The position numbers were made by a program, and so were the translations under genes. Shown in pieces: positions 17,207 through 28,635 of a DNA stretch of 64,000 nt (the first letter of the stretch is position 1; every line of letters begins with the position of its first letter). The notes beneath the pieces are model-generated. The model was given only the letters and a program-made list of their open reading frames with translations, was not told the origin of the DNA and did not search any database. Source of the DNA: Diadophis punctatus similis. Taxonomy: Eukaryota > Chordata > Lepidosauria > Squamata > Dipsadidae. The DNA is taken from NCBI GenBank assembly GCA_023053685.1, contig JALIGW010000003.1, forward strand, positions 145,071,165 through 145,135,164. Direction: 5' to 3'.

Positions 17207-17980
17207 GTACTTGGTCCTCGATTAGCAACTGCCTCAGACAGTGACTGTTCAATTAAAATAGTAATGAAAAAGTAACTCTGCATTTAAAAATGCCCACATT
17301 TATGACCTTTGCAGGGTCTCTCCCTCCCTCTCTCTCCCTCTGTCACATGTTCACCATAACATTCAGTTACTATCCATTGTCCTATGTCTGACTTATTTTC
17401 TTTTCTTTCTTCATCCTCACAGAGATTGCCTAAACAAGCATCTCTTCCTGAGCTGCTTCTCTCCACCATGCAGCACAATCCTAAAAAGTGCTAACCACAA
17501 ATTAACAAGTTCACCTCTGTGACTTTATTTTATTATAAGGTTAGGCCATCTAGCAGCTGCTGCCTGAAGTTGACAAGGTCCTAATCCGTTTCATACTAAA
17601 GACATTTCTTTGCCTCCTAAGTGGCCTTTAGTATTCTTTTTGATATTTGTTCCAAGCCTGCTTACTCTCTTCTAATCCATTCTTCTTCAATGAATGTACA
17701 TCTAAACATCAATTCTCTTTTTGCTATTTATTCCAGCAGCAAGTTGAGCTTATCAAAGGGTGAGGGAGGGGGGGGGGGATAAGATTTTATCCACCTTCCT
17801 CATCAGTCAAATTTTACCAGCATTTGTACTCACCTCACTGTTTGGGGTTCCAATCTTTCTGACAATGTAAAGGAAAGGAAAGCTGCAGTAAAATCATAAG
17901 CAAAATTGTGGTCACATGATTTTTAATTTAGTGTCTGTTTCAGCACTCCCAATTGGAGTTTCTAAATGAGGACTATCTAT
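17207..17980. mobile_element. Diverged DNA-transposon relic (tagtcctcgacttacaac family)
   Basis: The left edge (tacttggtcctcgattagcaac) and the complement of the right edge (tagatagtcctcatttagaaac) match each other and match the ends of the element at 19854-20246. The interior holds family phrases such as gtggtcacatgat. A CT-rich tract at 17318-17341 and a G run at 17766-17780 interrupt it. It is old and non-coding. The exact ends are uncertain. Confidence 0.5.
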
Positions 17981-18074
17981 ATCCTAAAGCTTAATTAGAA
18001 TGTTGAAGGTAATAAATGTGTGGTATTAGTCTAGGTTATTATAATTTATATGACACAAAAAATGCATAATTTCT

Positions 18075-18355
18075 TCGACGCTGGTCTTATCAACTGGAAG
18101 GTTGGCAGTTCAAGACCCAAATACTGTGTGATGGAGTAAGCTCCTGCCAACTTAGCAACTTAGCAAAGTATAAATGCAAGTAGATAAATAGGTACCACTT
18201 TGATGGGAAGGTAATAGTGTTCTATGCACCTTGGCATATAGTCATGCTGGCCACATGACCACGGAAGCTTCCTCAAACAACACTGGCTCCCATGGCTAAG
18301 AAATGGAGATGAGCAACAAATCCTAGAGCTGAATATGACTGGACCAGAGAAATAA
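18075..18355 (+). repeat. Sauria-type tRNA SINE, 5'-truncated
   Basis: It shows the body of a Sauria SINE in order: 'gacgctggtcttatcaactg', 'aaggttggcagttcaagacc' (B-box region), 'gagtaagctcctgccaactt', 'atgcaagtagataaatagg', 'taccactttgatgggaagg', 'tcatgctggccacatgacca', 'aaatggagatgagcaac'. The A-box end is missing. In squamates such SINEs are mobilised by Bov-B-type LINE machinery (family knowledge). It abuts the antisense CR1 at 18357 directly. Confidence 0.85.
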
Positions 18356-18356
18356 C

Positions 18357-19215
18357 AACATAACAGAGTTGGAAGGGACCTGCTCAAGCAAGGAACCCTA
18401 TAACATTTCCAACCCCCTGCTCAAGCAGAGAACCCTACAACATTTTTGACAAACAGTTGTCCAATGTCTTCTTAAAAGCCTCCAGTGTTGGAGCACCCAC
18501 AACCTCTGGAGGCAAGTTGCTCCACTGCTTACCATATTTTTCAGAGTATAAGATGCACTTCCCCCCCCCACAAAAAAGAGGCTGAAAATTTGGGTGTGTC
18601 TTATACTCTGAATGTAGCTTTTCCGAAGCTTTTTTTTCCTGCCCTAATAAGGTGCTAGCGAGTGAAGCGATCTTCTGGCTTTGCCTGCTTTTCTCATTGC
18701 TGCTCCCTCTGACAATCAGCTGTGCTTTAGAAGCTGTTTTTCAGCCCTAACGAGGCGCTAACAAGTGATCTTCCGCTCTTCGCCTGCTTTTCTCATTGCT
18801 TCTCTCTCCTATGATCAGCTGTGCTTTAGAAGCTGTTTTTTATCCCCAACCAGGGGATAAAAAGAGTGGGTGTGCTCAAAACCAGCGAACTAATGCGCTG
18901 AAGCTGACCAGACTAAGGACGCTAGCCAGATGAATATCTGGTAGGCAGAATCCCCCCCCCCTATTTTCCTCCCCAAAAACTAAGGTGTGTCTTATACTCC
19001 GGTGCATCTAATACTCCGAAAAATACGGTAATTGTTCTAACTGTCAGGAAATTTCTCCTTAGTTCTAGGTTGCTTGTCTCCTTGATTAGTTTCCACCCAT
19101 TGCTTCTTGTCCTGCCTCCAGGCCTGCTTTGGAGAATCGTTTAACCCTCTTTTCTTTGTGATAGCCCCTTAGATATTGGAATCCTTATCTTTATCTTACA
19201 GTAAATATATTTTTC
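18357..19215 (-). mobile_element. CR1 LINE 3' fragment, antisense, split by a MITE
   Basis: On the minus strand this is the 3' end of a CR1 LINE: the C-terminal part of ORF2 and the terminal 'gagcaggggg' and 'ggtcccttccaac' region. The text at 18357-18530 (ttggaagggacc, ctgctcaagcag, cttcttaaaagcctccag) continues after the MITE at 19031-19215 (attgttctaactgtcaggaa, tttctccttagttctaggtt, gatattgga). A small internal duplication of the 'ctgctcaagcaagaaccct' phrase occurs at 18378-18440. Non-functional. Confidence 0.88.
18532..19028. mobile_element. TA-flanked MITE (CCGTATTTTTCGGAGTATAA family), nested in CR1
   Basis: It begins CCATATTTTTCAGAGTATAA and ends with the complement, ...tccgaaaaatacgg. 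It is bordered by TA at 18530-18531 and 19029-19030. The interrupted CR1 reads ...ctgcTTAattgttct when the MITE and one TA are removed, so the target-site duplication is TA. The interior has two similar modules of about 100 bp (18645-18743 and 18744-18840) sharing 'cctgcttttctcattgct' and 'cagctgtgctttagaagctg'. 497 bp, no coding capacity. Confidence 0.88.
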
Positions 19216-19853
19216 ATGTACTTTATGACTTGTGGGAAGACATGAGCAAGTGTTTTTCATGCAAACAAGTTTAGTAAATATTTAACAGTACAAAAATATT
19301 TTGCTTAAAATTAATTATAATCTTGGTATTTGAAAGCCCAACATGTGAATAACACTTAGGCTAGTGAGAGAATGTTATGAACTTTAAAACAAATTGTTTG
19401 ATATGTAAAAATCTAAAATTGCATATAATACAGTTGGTTTTATTAATTTATCTATAAAATATTTATATGTCAAATTATTCATAAAACATTTCAGTTATAA
19501 GAAACTATCAGGGTACAAGAATATCAGTAAATGATGGAGACATGTGGCTTATTGCAAATTGTCTTGCCCTACTCTGAGTTATGTCTCACCAATTTTCCTG
19601 AGAAAGTCCTCTGACACTTAGAAAAACCTTTTATGTATCATTCAAGAAGTTATGGAGGTAAGAAAAAGAAATTATCTCCAATAATTACATTATATAAAAT
19701 ATTTTTGCTAGATACCCCCTAAAGTCCAGAATTTTATTTTAAAATGCCTGCACCAAAACTGCCTTTCTTGTCATACCTCGTGTCAGTCTTTAAATACTTT
19801 AAGTAATCCCAGTAGAAACAAAAGTGTCACACTATCGCTAAATCTTTAAAAAC
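19216..19853. other. AT-rich unique DNA, no gene seen
   Basis: No exon, RNA gene or recognisable repeat between the CR1 fragment and the next transposon relic. Confidence 0.55.
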
Positions 19854-20246
19854 CATAGTTAGTCCTCGACTTACAACCACAATTGAGCCCAAAATTGTTA
19901 AGTGAAACATTTGTTAAGTGAGTTTTGCCCCATGTTACAACCTTTCTTGCCACAATTGTTAAGTGGATCACTGCAGTTTATAAGTTAGTAACCCAGTTGT
20001 TCAGTGAATCTGGCTTCTCCATTGACTTTACTTGTCAGAAGATCACAAAAGGTGATCACACGACCTTGGGACATAGCAATGGTCATAAATATGAACCAGT
20101 TGCCAAGCATCTGAATTTTGATCACAGTATCATGGGGATGCTGCAAAGATTGTAACTGTGAAAAACAGTTATAACTCACATTTTTCAGTGCTGTTGTAAC
20201 TTTGAACGGTCACTAAATAAACTGTTGTAAGTCAAGAACCACCTGT
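19854..20246. mobile_element. Non-autonomous DNA transposon (tagtcctcgacttacaacc family), near full length
   Basis: The left end is tagtcctcgacttacaacca; the right end (...ctgttgtaagtcaagaaccacctg) is its inverse. Interior phrases include 'ttgttaagtgagttttgccc', 'ccacaattgttaagtggatc' and 'tttgaacggtcactaaataa', characteristic of an abundant squamate MITE. About 390 bp, no transposase. No exact target-site duplication was found. Partial or diverged relatives lie at 17207-17980, 26298-26486 and 39512-39850. The 76-codon and 64-codon frames inside are artefacts. Confidence 0.75.
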
Positions 20247-21010
20247 ATTACCTTTTCAGGGAAGAATTGGATTCAAATCTCACTTCAGCCATGAACAACA
20301 ATGGATCTTAGGCGTTCCGCAGTCCTTTCTGGTTGCCACAGAAAGAGGCAGCAAAGACTGGGTTTCAACAAATTTCAGGAGCCTAGCCAGTTCTAAACAT
20401 TTTACAGAGCAAAGTGGGATAGGGCACAACACATGAAGCATATGTGATTTCCTAAAACAGTATGTATTTGTAAGGTAACTGGATTTTTTCAGTGCCTTTT
20501 TTATGACTACACATTTTAATCATTTAATTATATTAATAGATTAAAGCCCTTTAGTTGGTCACGAAGATATTATAATTACTTTAGGTAGCACATATAATTT
20601 TGTTTTGAATGACCAAAAGCTAATTATACACACACCCCTATACATACACACAAAAGGAACATTAGAGTGGAATCCCGCTAAAAAATACTGTTCTTTTTGG
20701 CTGTAGACACACCTACATCCCTTTTAAGATATTCTCTTTTTTAATTCATATGATGGGTTTCAGCCTTCCCAAATGTATCCATTTCTAATTTAATGTATTA
20801 AACAAGTAGAATACTGTAGAATACTGTAGAGCTGCTAAATGAAAGTGAACTATGCAGATTTCTTATTCTAGAAGTAAATTTCACTAAATCCACTGCAATT
20901 TACCCTCAGTAAATACTCAGGATGCTTAATCAAATATTACAACTACTATTAAATTCAAATAAGACTATAAATTATATGTAGTTATAATGTTCTATCCATT
21001 GCTATAAAAC
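20247..21010. other. AT-rich unique DNA, no gene seen
   Basis: No exon or classified repeat was recognised. Confidence 0.5.
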
Positions 21011-21220
21011 AGTGTGTGGTGTAGTAGTTAACATGCCACACGAACACTGCAAAGACCCAGGTTCAAGCACCTGTTCATCTTTGACAGCTCTCTGGATGAT
21101 ATTAGGCCAATCATACTCAGATGGGGATTGTTGTAAGGGAAAATGATGAAAGGGAGTATTAAATACAATGCCATCAGCTCCTGAACAAAAGACAGATAAA
21201 AAATATAGAAAATAAATGCT
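21011..21220 (+). repeat. tRNA-derived SINE
   Basis: The head 'agtgtgtggtgtagtagtta' (A box) and 'gacccaggttcaagcacctg' (B box) are followed by a body resembling 'gatattaggccaatcat' and 'gattgttgtaagggaaaatg', then an A-rich tail. This is the common squamate plan of a tRNA head, a 'gggccagtcac' body and a 'gttgtgaggataaa' tail. The minus-strand frame 21002-21226 is an artefact of the SINE. Confidence 0.75.
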
Positions 21221-24200
21221 ACTCATTGTACCTTTAAAAAATATTTTTGACTGAATTCAAAGAACGAACACAATGCTTTTAAAACAGTCTCATAACTTTT
21301 TTAAAAATGTTAAAAGGGTACAAAATATTTAAAAGATCACAGGATTTATCAGGTCCCCAAAGTGATATAATCTGCATTGGATTATCTTCTTTTCCTATAC
21401 AAATCTTATTACATTCAATTGTTAATTTGCAGTCTTAAGTAAGCTACATTTTTGTTCCTTGAAGGTTGTCATCAAATTGAGGTTAGCTAATTACTGAACT
21501 CTTAGACAATTAATGTAATGGTTTTTTAAATTTTTCATGTTAAAATCATGACAATTATGCATTTTAATTAGTGATAAAGCTAGAGTTTGGTATCATGCAG
21601 CCTTGATACTGTAAATAGATCTCATAAATTATTTCGTAAACAGATAATAATGTTTAATTACCTGGAAATTAACAAAAGATTAACAGTAAGTCCTTGTTTA
21701 ACAAATATGTAAATATATTATTTTATATGGAATGCATTTTTTCTCAAGAAGCATTGAAGCTAGTAGTACAAATCATATACTAATATATGTTTGCATATTT
21801 ATTTTCTGATTAGTTCCTGGTTGCTGTAATTTTGTTATTGAAGTTTTAAAATGTAATTTTGTTTTCTTATGATTTCACACCATCTCGCTTCTGTGAAGAT
21901 TTAGAAAGGAAATAAATTATGAAAATAAAATATGAAAAACCAGAAGAGATAAAAAAATCTAGAAATTAGGAACTAAATAAAAGACACATACAGTACTGTA
22001 TTTTAACATTTAAAAATCTAAAATTGCAACAGAATTTTTTTAGTTTATGATACCATTGTAAAAAAAATCCTCTGCCTTGACAAAAGTTTGTTTGTTTTTT
22101 TGCTTTTGTACCTTGATTAGTGATTTAGTTGCAAAATTTAGTGTGGGCAGCTACTTGGAAATTCTGAACCATGTGCTGAGGACCTGAGGTCCATATATTT
22201 TATATTTAACCATACTAATTCAATGCAGTGGGAAATCATAAGGGAAATGGGAAAACATATTTCCTAAACCATTATTTAAAGCTTTGAAGCAAGTAATTAA
22301 AAAAGATAGAATTTTCCTAGGTTTCCCTCTGTCCTATCTTTTATATTAAAATGTATTGATAATAAAAATTTAATAAGGTTTATGTTATGCTCAGGCATGG
22401 ATTTTTTTGTTCTTCAAATGAACTTTATTATCACTGATTTTTATGGTTCTATTTTGATAAGAACTTTCTTGTAGGTTTTCAATTCTTCTTATTTTTGTGA
22501 AAGTTTAACAAGCATTTAACCTCAATTATTTTTTTTGTCTGTGTATATACCCTTACACATTTCTGCATTCATCTATAAGGACTAAGAAGCCTAAGGATTT
22601 AGGAAATCTTTGCTGATTTAGGAAAAGATTGCTGCTAAATGAATTAGTTCTAGTCTCCATTATGATAAAAGTACCTCTGTTCTGTTACTTATAACATGAA
22701 TTTATCAAAAGAATAAAGCATGATTTTAAACCAAGATTCTTTTGTGTTGCTGCAAAGAAGCTGCAAGGTTCCACTGTGGCAGAATGCACATGTAATGTTA
22801 AACTATAGGTAAATGATACCTAGACAAGTCTCAGTTAAGCTGAATGCAGTGCTGTAGTCGCATGTTTGCCTGCCTTGTCATGGTTGATTTCATTTTCCCT
22901 GGTTCCCGGATTGCTGCCTAAAATTCAGGAATCATGGTTAAAATAAACTCTAAATTATTGTAAACCTTGCTAAATTATTCTTAAGAAGGTAGTGATTTGT
23001 TTAGCCATTGCATACAATTTCTTTTAACCCAACATATAAAATCCTGGAGAAAATGAAACTGAATGCAAGAGGGTATTTTTCTTTGCTTTACAAAAGGAAT
23101 AGATAGGATTATATATGAGACTTTTTTCAGGCTAGTAGTAGTTCAGCATTAAGTATAATATGAATTAAGCTTCTTCCTTTCCTACTTTTTCTCAAGATCA
23201 TCACTGGAGATGAAAGTAAGGCTGTGATATTTGGATTCAAATCTAGCTTGGGTTTTATTAAATGCTGAATTCTCAGTCCAAGCCTACTTCATAAAAAATG
23301 CAATGGCATTTCTCAAAAATGTCTGCATATAGAAGAGTTTTATTATAAACAGAAACATTTATATTGCAATGGAAAGCTAGAATAAATACTAACAGTGATC
23401 AGAAAAATCTCTTGAATTTGTATAAAAACTGGAAGCAAGCATATTATTTCTGAGCTTTGGAAACCCCAGAGAAATTCTGAAACTACAATAAACATTACAT
23501 TCAAAGAAACTAAATATTATAAAATGTGAAACTGGCTCCATTCAGATATCAAACTTAGTCAAGACGAAACTTTAGTTTGATACTAGTTTATAATGGCATG
23601 ACAAATGAAATTTGCAATCAATTCTAGAACTGCAGAATTAGAAACCATGGTTTAAACTTTTTGAACGTGTGTTTTACTGCCAAAAAAACGAATGGAATAT
23701 TCTATCATCATGCATAATGGTGGGGATGAGGTAAAGGGCATTCTGTGCATTCTGACAATGAAGATTGGCCGTGATAGTCTTCATGCATGTCCATTGGGGT
23801 GGGAGGACAGAGCAAGGGGACCCAAACAATGAAGAAAGCATAATAATTTATTCCCATTCAAAATTATTCCCGATATTAAAGTTATAGCACTCCTATTCAA
23901 ATCCTCAGAATAAAATCTTGATCGAATTGTGCTATGCTTATTTTAAAAAATAGTATCACTCTCTATTAATGACTGTTGTAGTACATATCACCCTCAAGCA
24001 TACTTTTTAGCAATATGTACAGTAAATTAGCAATTGGCCATCAGAACCATGATTTGAAGTGATTCCTATAATCACTTGTGTGAATCCTATAACTATCTGG
24101 CATGATTTATACATTACTTTAGTATTAATGTTTCACATCCAGAGGTTCTACAGCAAAGATGGAAGTGAACGTAAGAATTGAGAATGTCAATTAAACAAAA

Positions 24201-24950
24201 ATCATAAATATGCTTAGGTTGTTATATATTTGAAAGTTCTAAATATTGGATTTAGATTAATTAAACAAGTGGTTCTCTTCAGATACAATATTAAAACACT
24301 GAATTCAAGCTCACAACCTAGCAATATACTTCTGAGATTGAACAGTTGGTATGTCCTTTCTAAACAGTCCTTTCTTTAATAGAATGGTGCATCTTACAGC
24401 AGGTGTGAATAAACTTCATAGAGTCATGGAATTCATTGTTAAACAAAAGGGGTTTTTATTTAGAGTCTGTGGAATATTTAATCATTTCTTCAAAATTTAA
24501 GTATATCATTAGGAAAAGAGAGAAAATAAAGAAGGAACATGCATCAAAGTATTTGTTTTAAAATAAAGGTTTCACCCTTGGGCTAAATTGCTTGACTTAA
24601 GTCTCCATCGTGCTATTACTTAGTGTGTGTGTTTATATTGTATATGTATATACTGTATGCATGAGTAGGAATACATGTATTTTCATACAGGTTGATAAAA
24701 GAAAATAAGCTAACCAAACGACATATTTAGCAAATTTGAAATACTAAAAAGAAAAAGACAATAAAAAGTAAAACTTTCTTAATTAAATTATTGCTTGAAA
24801 ATGGATCTTGGGCCACTCTGTCTTCATGCCAGAGTTAGAAAGACAAAAAGAAAGGAAGAGTAAATAGAATATAGGATTACTGCTACAAAGATGTAGATTC
24901 CATGATCATCAGTAGCATAAAAATGTTATGTCTCCAGACCAATATTTCTC
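21221..24950. other. AT-rich unique DNA, no gene seen
   Basis: About 3.7 kb with no exon, RNA gene or classified repeat, and no open frame above 60 codons. Confidence 0.6.
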
Positions 24951-25056
24951 AATCTTGGCAACTTTAAGATGTGTGCATTTCAACTTCCAGAATTCCCCAG
25001 TCAGTATGGAGAAATCCTGACATTTCAAAATTGTCAAAGTTGAGAAAGATTGCCTC
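24951..25056. mobile_element. Fold-back MITE, diverged copy
   Basis: The left arm 'tttctcaatcttggcaactt', followed by 'taagatgtgtgcatttcaac', pairs imperfectly with the right arm 'aaattgtcaaagttgagaaa'. It is a diverged relative of the hairpin MITE at 7377-7508. Confidence 0.65.
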
Positions 25057-25420
25057 AAACATTAAAACTGTAATGGTGATGAGAGAAAGAGATATGTACT
25101 GATGTTAACAGCAAATAGCATACAGCATGTACTGATCTGAAGATGGACAGCTGGTAATTTCATAGCATTCTGATATAGTCTAGAAATTGTATATTTTAGC
25201 AATTTCCCTCTACATATTAAGGAAGCAGGACCAGGTTTTTAAGATAAAAGTCAAACTATGGTAGACAATTCCTTAGTCCGTATCTTTGCTAAAAATTCAG
25301 TGAAAATAAACTAGTGCATTTAGAGCCCTGTTGTATAAAGGTTAGCTTCCCTATTCTGTCAAATGTAGAGGAAATTAGGATGTGCATGTGCACACCCACA
25401 AATACACACAGAGGCCATTT
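25057..25420. other. AT-rich unique DNA, no gene seen
   Basis: No recognisable feature between two MITEs. Confidence 0.5.
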
Positions 25421-25706
25421 CAGAGGTGGGTTCCTCCCGGTTCGGACCATTTCGCCCGAACCGGTAGCGACCCGCTGGTGATGTCACGATGACATCATGG
25501 AACCAGTTCGGTCGATGCCTTTCCGAGCGTGCGCAGAAGCCGAGTTTCCGGCACTGCGCATGCATCGCCATCTTGTTTTTGGCTTTTGGGGGGGGGGGAT
25601 TTTTTTTCAGATTTTTCAGCACTGCGCATGCACGCACCCATGAGACGCAGCCATGCGGCGTGGGAAGAAGCAAACCGGCAGCGAGGTAAGTTAGAACCCA
25701 CCCCTG
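25421..25706. mobile_element. hAT-like MITE, CpG-rich
   Basis: It begins CAGAGGTGGGTTC and ends gaacccacccCTG, the same terminal plan as the 40609-40811 element, which has an exact 8-bp duplication. Internal hallmarks are 'cgaaccggtagcgac' near the left end and two 'ctgcgcatgca' motifs (25554, 25622). The 8-base flanks (ggccattt and tgtataac) do not match, so the duplication has decayed or the ends were rearranged. Non-autonomous. It explains the open frames of 60-171 codons here, which are artefacts. Confidence 0.75.
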
Positions 25707-26297
25707 TGTATAACTACAACACTTTTTATATTGTGCACTAACGTTCTTACAGTCATGAGCAAATGGGAAGGACAATGACAATAAATACTTTTTGCAGAAA
25801 TGCAGAACAATTCCATTTTTTTTAAATGGAAACATTAGAAATAGCATGTAGATAAAAATATTTTCCATAAACAACGCCAGCCAGACTCAGGGAGAAATTG
25901 GACTTAACCTGTAGAGCAAATGTGAAGTGAACTACAAGTGATGGGTATTAAATGCACTTTTGAAAGTTTAGGAAAACTTTCTGAAAGTACTTTGAGAACT
26001 TTGCCTTCTGTATAATAGGAGTATTTCTTCTTCATCACTCATATATAATTAGAAAGCAGTTAGAGACTGTGCGTTCTGAAATTTCCCGAAGTAATACAGC
26101 GAGGTGTCTTTTAACAGGAACATGATATTATAAATATCTCCTTGGAATACTCTAACACAAACTTTTAACAGAAGGATTCTCAAATTGTGTGGTCTCAGTG
26201 GTCCAAATACCTTTGGGCTGGTGTCTTTGAGCTGTAGTATGTAGAGTACTGGCACCCATTTCTCTTTATGATTGTTGCTGAGGTTATGTAATTATCC
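25707..26297. other. AT-rich unique DNA, no gene seen
   Basis: No recognisable exon or repeat; the 26049-26255 minus-strand frame resembles nothing known. Confidence 0.5.
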
Positions 26298-26486
26298 TTT
26301 GTGACCTTCTGACAAGCAAAGTCAATGGAAAAGCCAGATTCACTTAGCAACTATTTGACTAACATAACAATTGTAGTGATTCACTTAACAGTAGAAAGGT
26401 CACAAAATGGGCCAAAATCCATTTAACAACTGTTTAGCTTAGCAGCAGAAATCTTGGGCTGAATTATGATCATAAGGATTACCTAT
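26298..26486 (-). mobile_element. Fragment of the tagtcctcgacttacaacc MITE family
   Basis: It carries the same ordered phrases as the complement of 19854-20040: 'gacaagcaaagtcaatgga', 'agccagattcacttagcaac', 'gtgattcacttaacag', 'gaaaggtcacaaaatgggcc', 'tcttgggctgaattatgatc'. The end is degraded. No coding capacity. Confidence 0.7.
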
Positions 26487-28014
26487 ACCCAGTACCCCTA
26501 AATTAACCTAGATGAAACCTCTAAAGTTTAATAAATATTTTGTGTTGGTTGGCCTAACTCCTAAGAAAGATACTATCAATATCTACATTTTTATTTTATC
26601 AACTAGCTGAAGAGCAAATATTTAATAAATAGAACAATTCACATAAAATGTTTTGTTCCCCTTTTTCATTGCAGAATCATTCCATTTTATGTTTAAAATC
26701 AACTATCTATCAAAGATTATAGATGCTGCTCAGTCATTAAAACTTGGACAGCAATCAAAATTATTATTGTTGGTCACACTGTCAGCTAAATATAGACTGG
26801 TTTTGGCATTTTATCCACCTACTGAGACCTTTCCAAGGACCTGAGATAGACAAATGTTGTTCCTTGATATTGTTAAAGGTATCTTGCAAGATATAAACTG
26901 TTCCAAGTAAAGCTGACTTTTGAAATTGACTGATGATTTTGTCAATGTATTATTATCCTGATGAAGAGCCCTTGCTATCTATACACTGCAGAGTTTAGTT
27001 TATTCTGTTGTATGTTTTCAATTATTTCTACATATCGCTCACATATAAAAATGATTATAAATGATATATATTAATAGATGTAAGATATACAGTGAATGTA
27101 CAGATTTGTAATTTGAGCATTTTATATTAAGCCTGGTTCAATTCAAGTATAACTGCAATATAACGCCCCCCTCCCCCCAAAAATCAAAATCTCCATTTAC
27201 ATTAGAATTTTTATTTGGATTCAGAAGTTCCTATTTTGCTATCCCATTTGCCATTTTGTCTTACTGCACAATCTAAAAACCAGGGAATGCTGGTCCACTT
27301 GCTAAGATAATAAGGATACATTTTCTCCTCTCTCTTTTTTTTTAAAGCTTCACTTAGGGGCAGCATTTTTGAGAGGTGTGAAAATGTTCATGAAATTCAA
27401 CCCCATCACTTCAGCTCAATTATAATTACAATCTTAATTATATTTTTATTGTTACAAATATATTCATTCATTTTGTCTTTGACTACATTTTTGACACAAA
27501 TGAAGTACTGTAATTTGCTTATGATGTCTTTATATTTTTATTTTTGTTTAAAGTTATCACACATTACTAATCAACCCCAACATTTTGTTGTCATATATTA
27601 TTTGTACTAGAGACTACTCAGAAAACATATTACTGTTTCAATTTTGTATATGGGCCTATATTTAAAATATACAAATATACCTTTCAATAGCTTTCAGGAA
27701 CTAATTAAATTAAAGCTTGTATCTAATATCTGGCAATGTTTCTATTTAAACAAAAGCATGTTTGGCATTATGTACATTGAAAGAAAACTGGATATATGCC
27801 TTCCGGCATCTCAAATGAGTCAAGTTAGGCATTTTCCAAATTTTTGACACATCGAGCCCAAAAGGTTTGCCATCTCTGATCTGTGCTGCCTTACAACTTG
27901 CAAATTTGCCTGGACATTGCTGCAACAGTATTCCATTTTATATCTGCAGGCAGCATTATGGTTATTTGTAATATACTGTCAAGCAAGCTTGCAACAGAAG
28001 AGGAAAGGAAAAAA
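26487..28014. other. AT-rich unique DNA, no gene seen
   Basis: No recognisable gene or repeat; short frames only. Confidence 0.55.
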
Positions 28015-28121
28015 AACAGTGTTTCTGAATATTGGCAACATTAAAATGTGTGAATTTCAACCCCCAGAATACCCCAGCCAGCAATTCTGGGAGTCCACAT
28101 CTTAGTTGCCAAATTCAGAAA
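28015..28121. mobile_element. Fold-back MITE, diverged copy
   Basis: The arms 'gtttctgaatattggcaaca' and 'tagttgccaaattcagaaa' face each other, with 'tttcaacccccagaata' and 'attctgggagtcca' inside. It is a relative of the 7377-7508 hairpin MITE. Confidence 0.65.
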
Positions 28122-28137
28122 GAGTAGTATAGACAGA

Positions 28138-28200
28138 AGGGGCGTTGGTCTTACCTGATACGATCCTTCTGTGTGTTGCGGGAGAGTCCAAAATGTCCTC
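28138..28200 (-). mobile_element. Solo terminal fragment of a DIRS element
   Basis: The phrase aggggcgttggtcttacctg (28138 onward), followed by atacg, is almost identical to the left end of the DIRS element at 41569. It then continues as 'cttctgtgtgttgcgggaga', which matches the subfamily of the 36119-36780 fragment rather than the 41-kb copy. It is about 60 bp, with no coding part. Confidence 0.7.
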
Positions 28201-28404
28201 CCATCTCAGCCTGTGTGAGCAAACAATATGCAACTCTTCTAGGATCACTTTAAAATGATCTCTGATCCTTTTTAGCCATCTAACCCATTATCTTCTCCTA
28301 TTAGCTCAATCTTCCCAAGTATTTTTTCCTTAAATCTATCGTCTATTCGCATTACAAGCCCAACATATCTGCATTTTTGCTTGCTAATTTTTGCCTAGAG
28401 ACCC

Positions 28405-28635
28405 AGATTGTTATAGTGGATAAGGCATCAGGCTAGAAACTAGGAGATTATAGCTTCCTAGTACTGCCTTAGTAGTACTAAGCCACTGGAGACTTTGGGC
28501 CAGTCATTTTCCCCAACCTAGGAAGGAGGCAATAGCAATAGCTATTCTGAAATCTTGCCAAGAAAACTGCAGGGACTAGTGCAGGCAGTTCTCAGCAGTC
28601 AAAACTAACTCGAAGGCACCAAATAAACAAACAAA
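28405..28635 (+). repeat. tRNA-derived SINE with LINE-like tail
   Basis: The head 'ttatagtggataaggcatca' and body 'gactttgggccagtcatttt' are followed by 'cttgccaagaaaactgcagg' and 'cagtcaaaactaactcgaag', ending in an A/C-rich tail. The 'ttgccaagaaaactg' tail is shared with the 5S-derived SINE at 52113-52310, so both probably use the same LINE partner (inference). Confidence 0.7.

Noticed and set aside
17766..17780. G run considered as a G-quadruplex
   Set aside because: A single homopolymer G run without separated G tracts; only intermolecular or slipped structures are possible.
21011..21080. Possible tRNA gene
   Set aside because: A- and B-box-like text is present but no cloverleaf is evident, and the flanks are a SINE body and tail.
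25359..25874. Frame of 171 codons (minus)
   Set aside because: It runs across a hAT MITE whose GC-rich interior lacks stops; no domain and no link to flanking exons.
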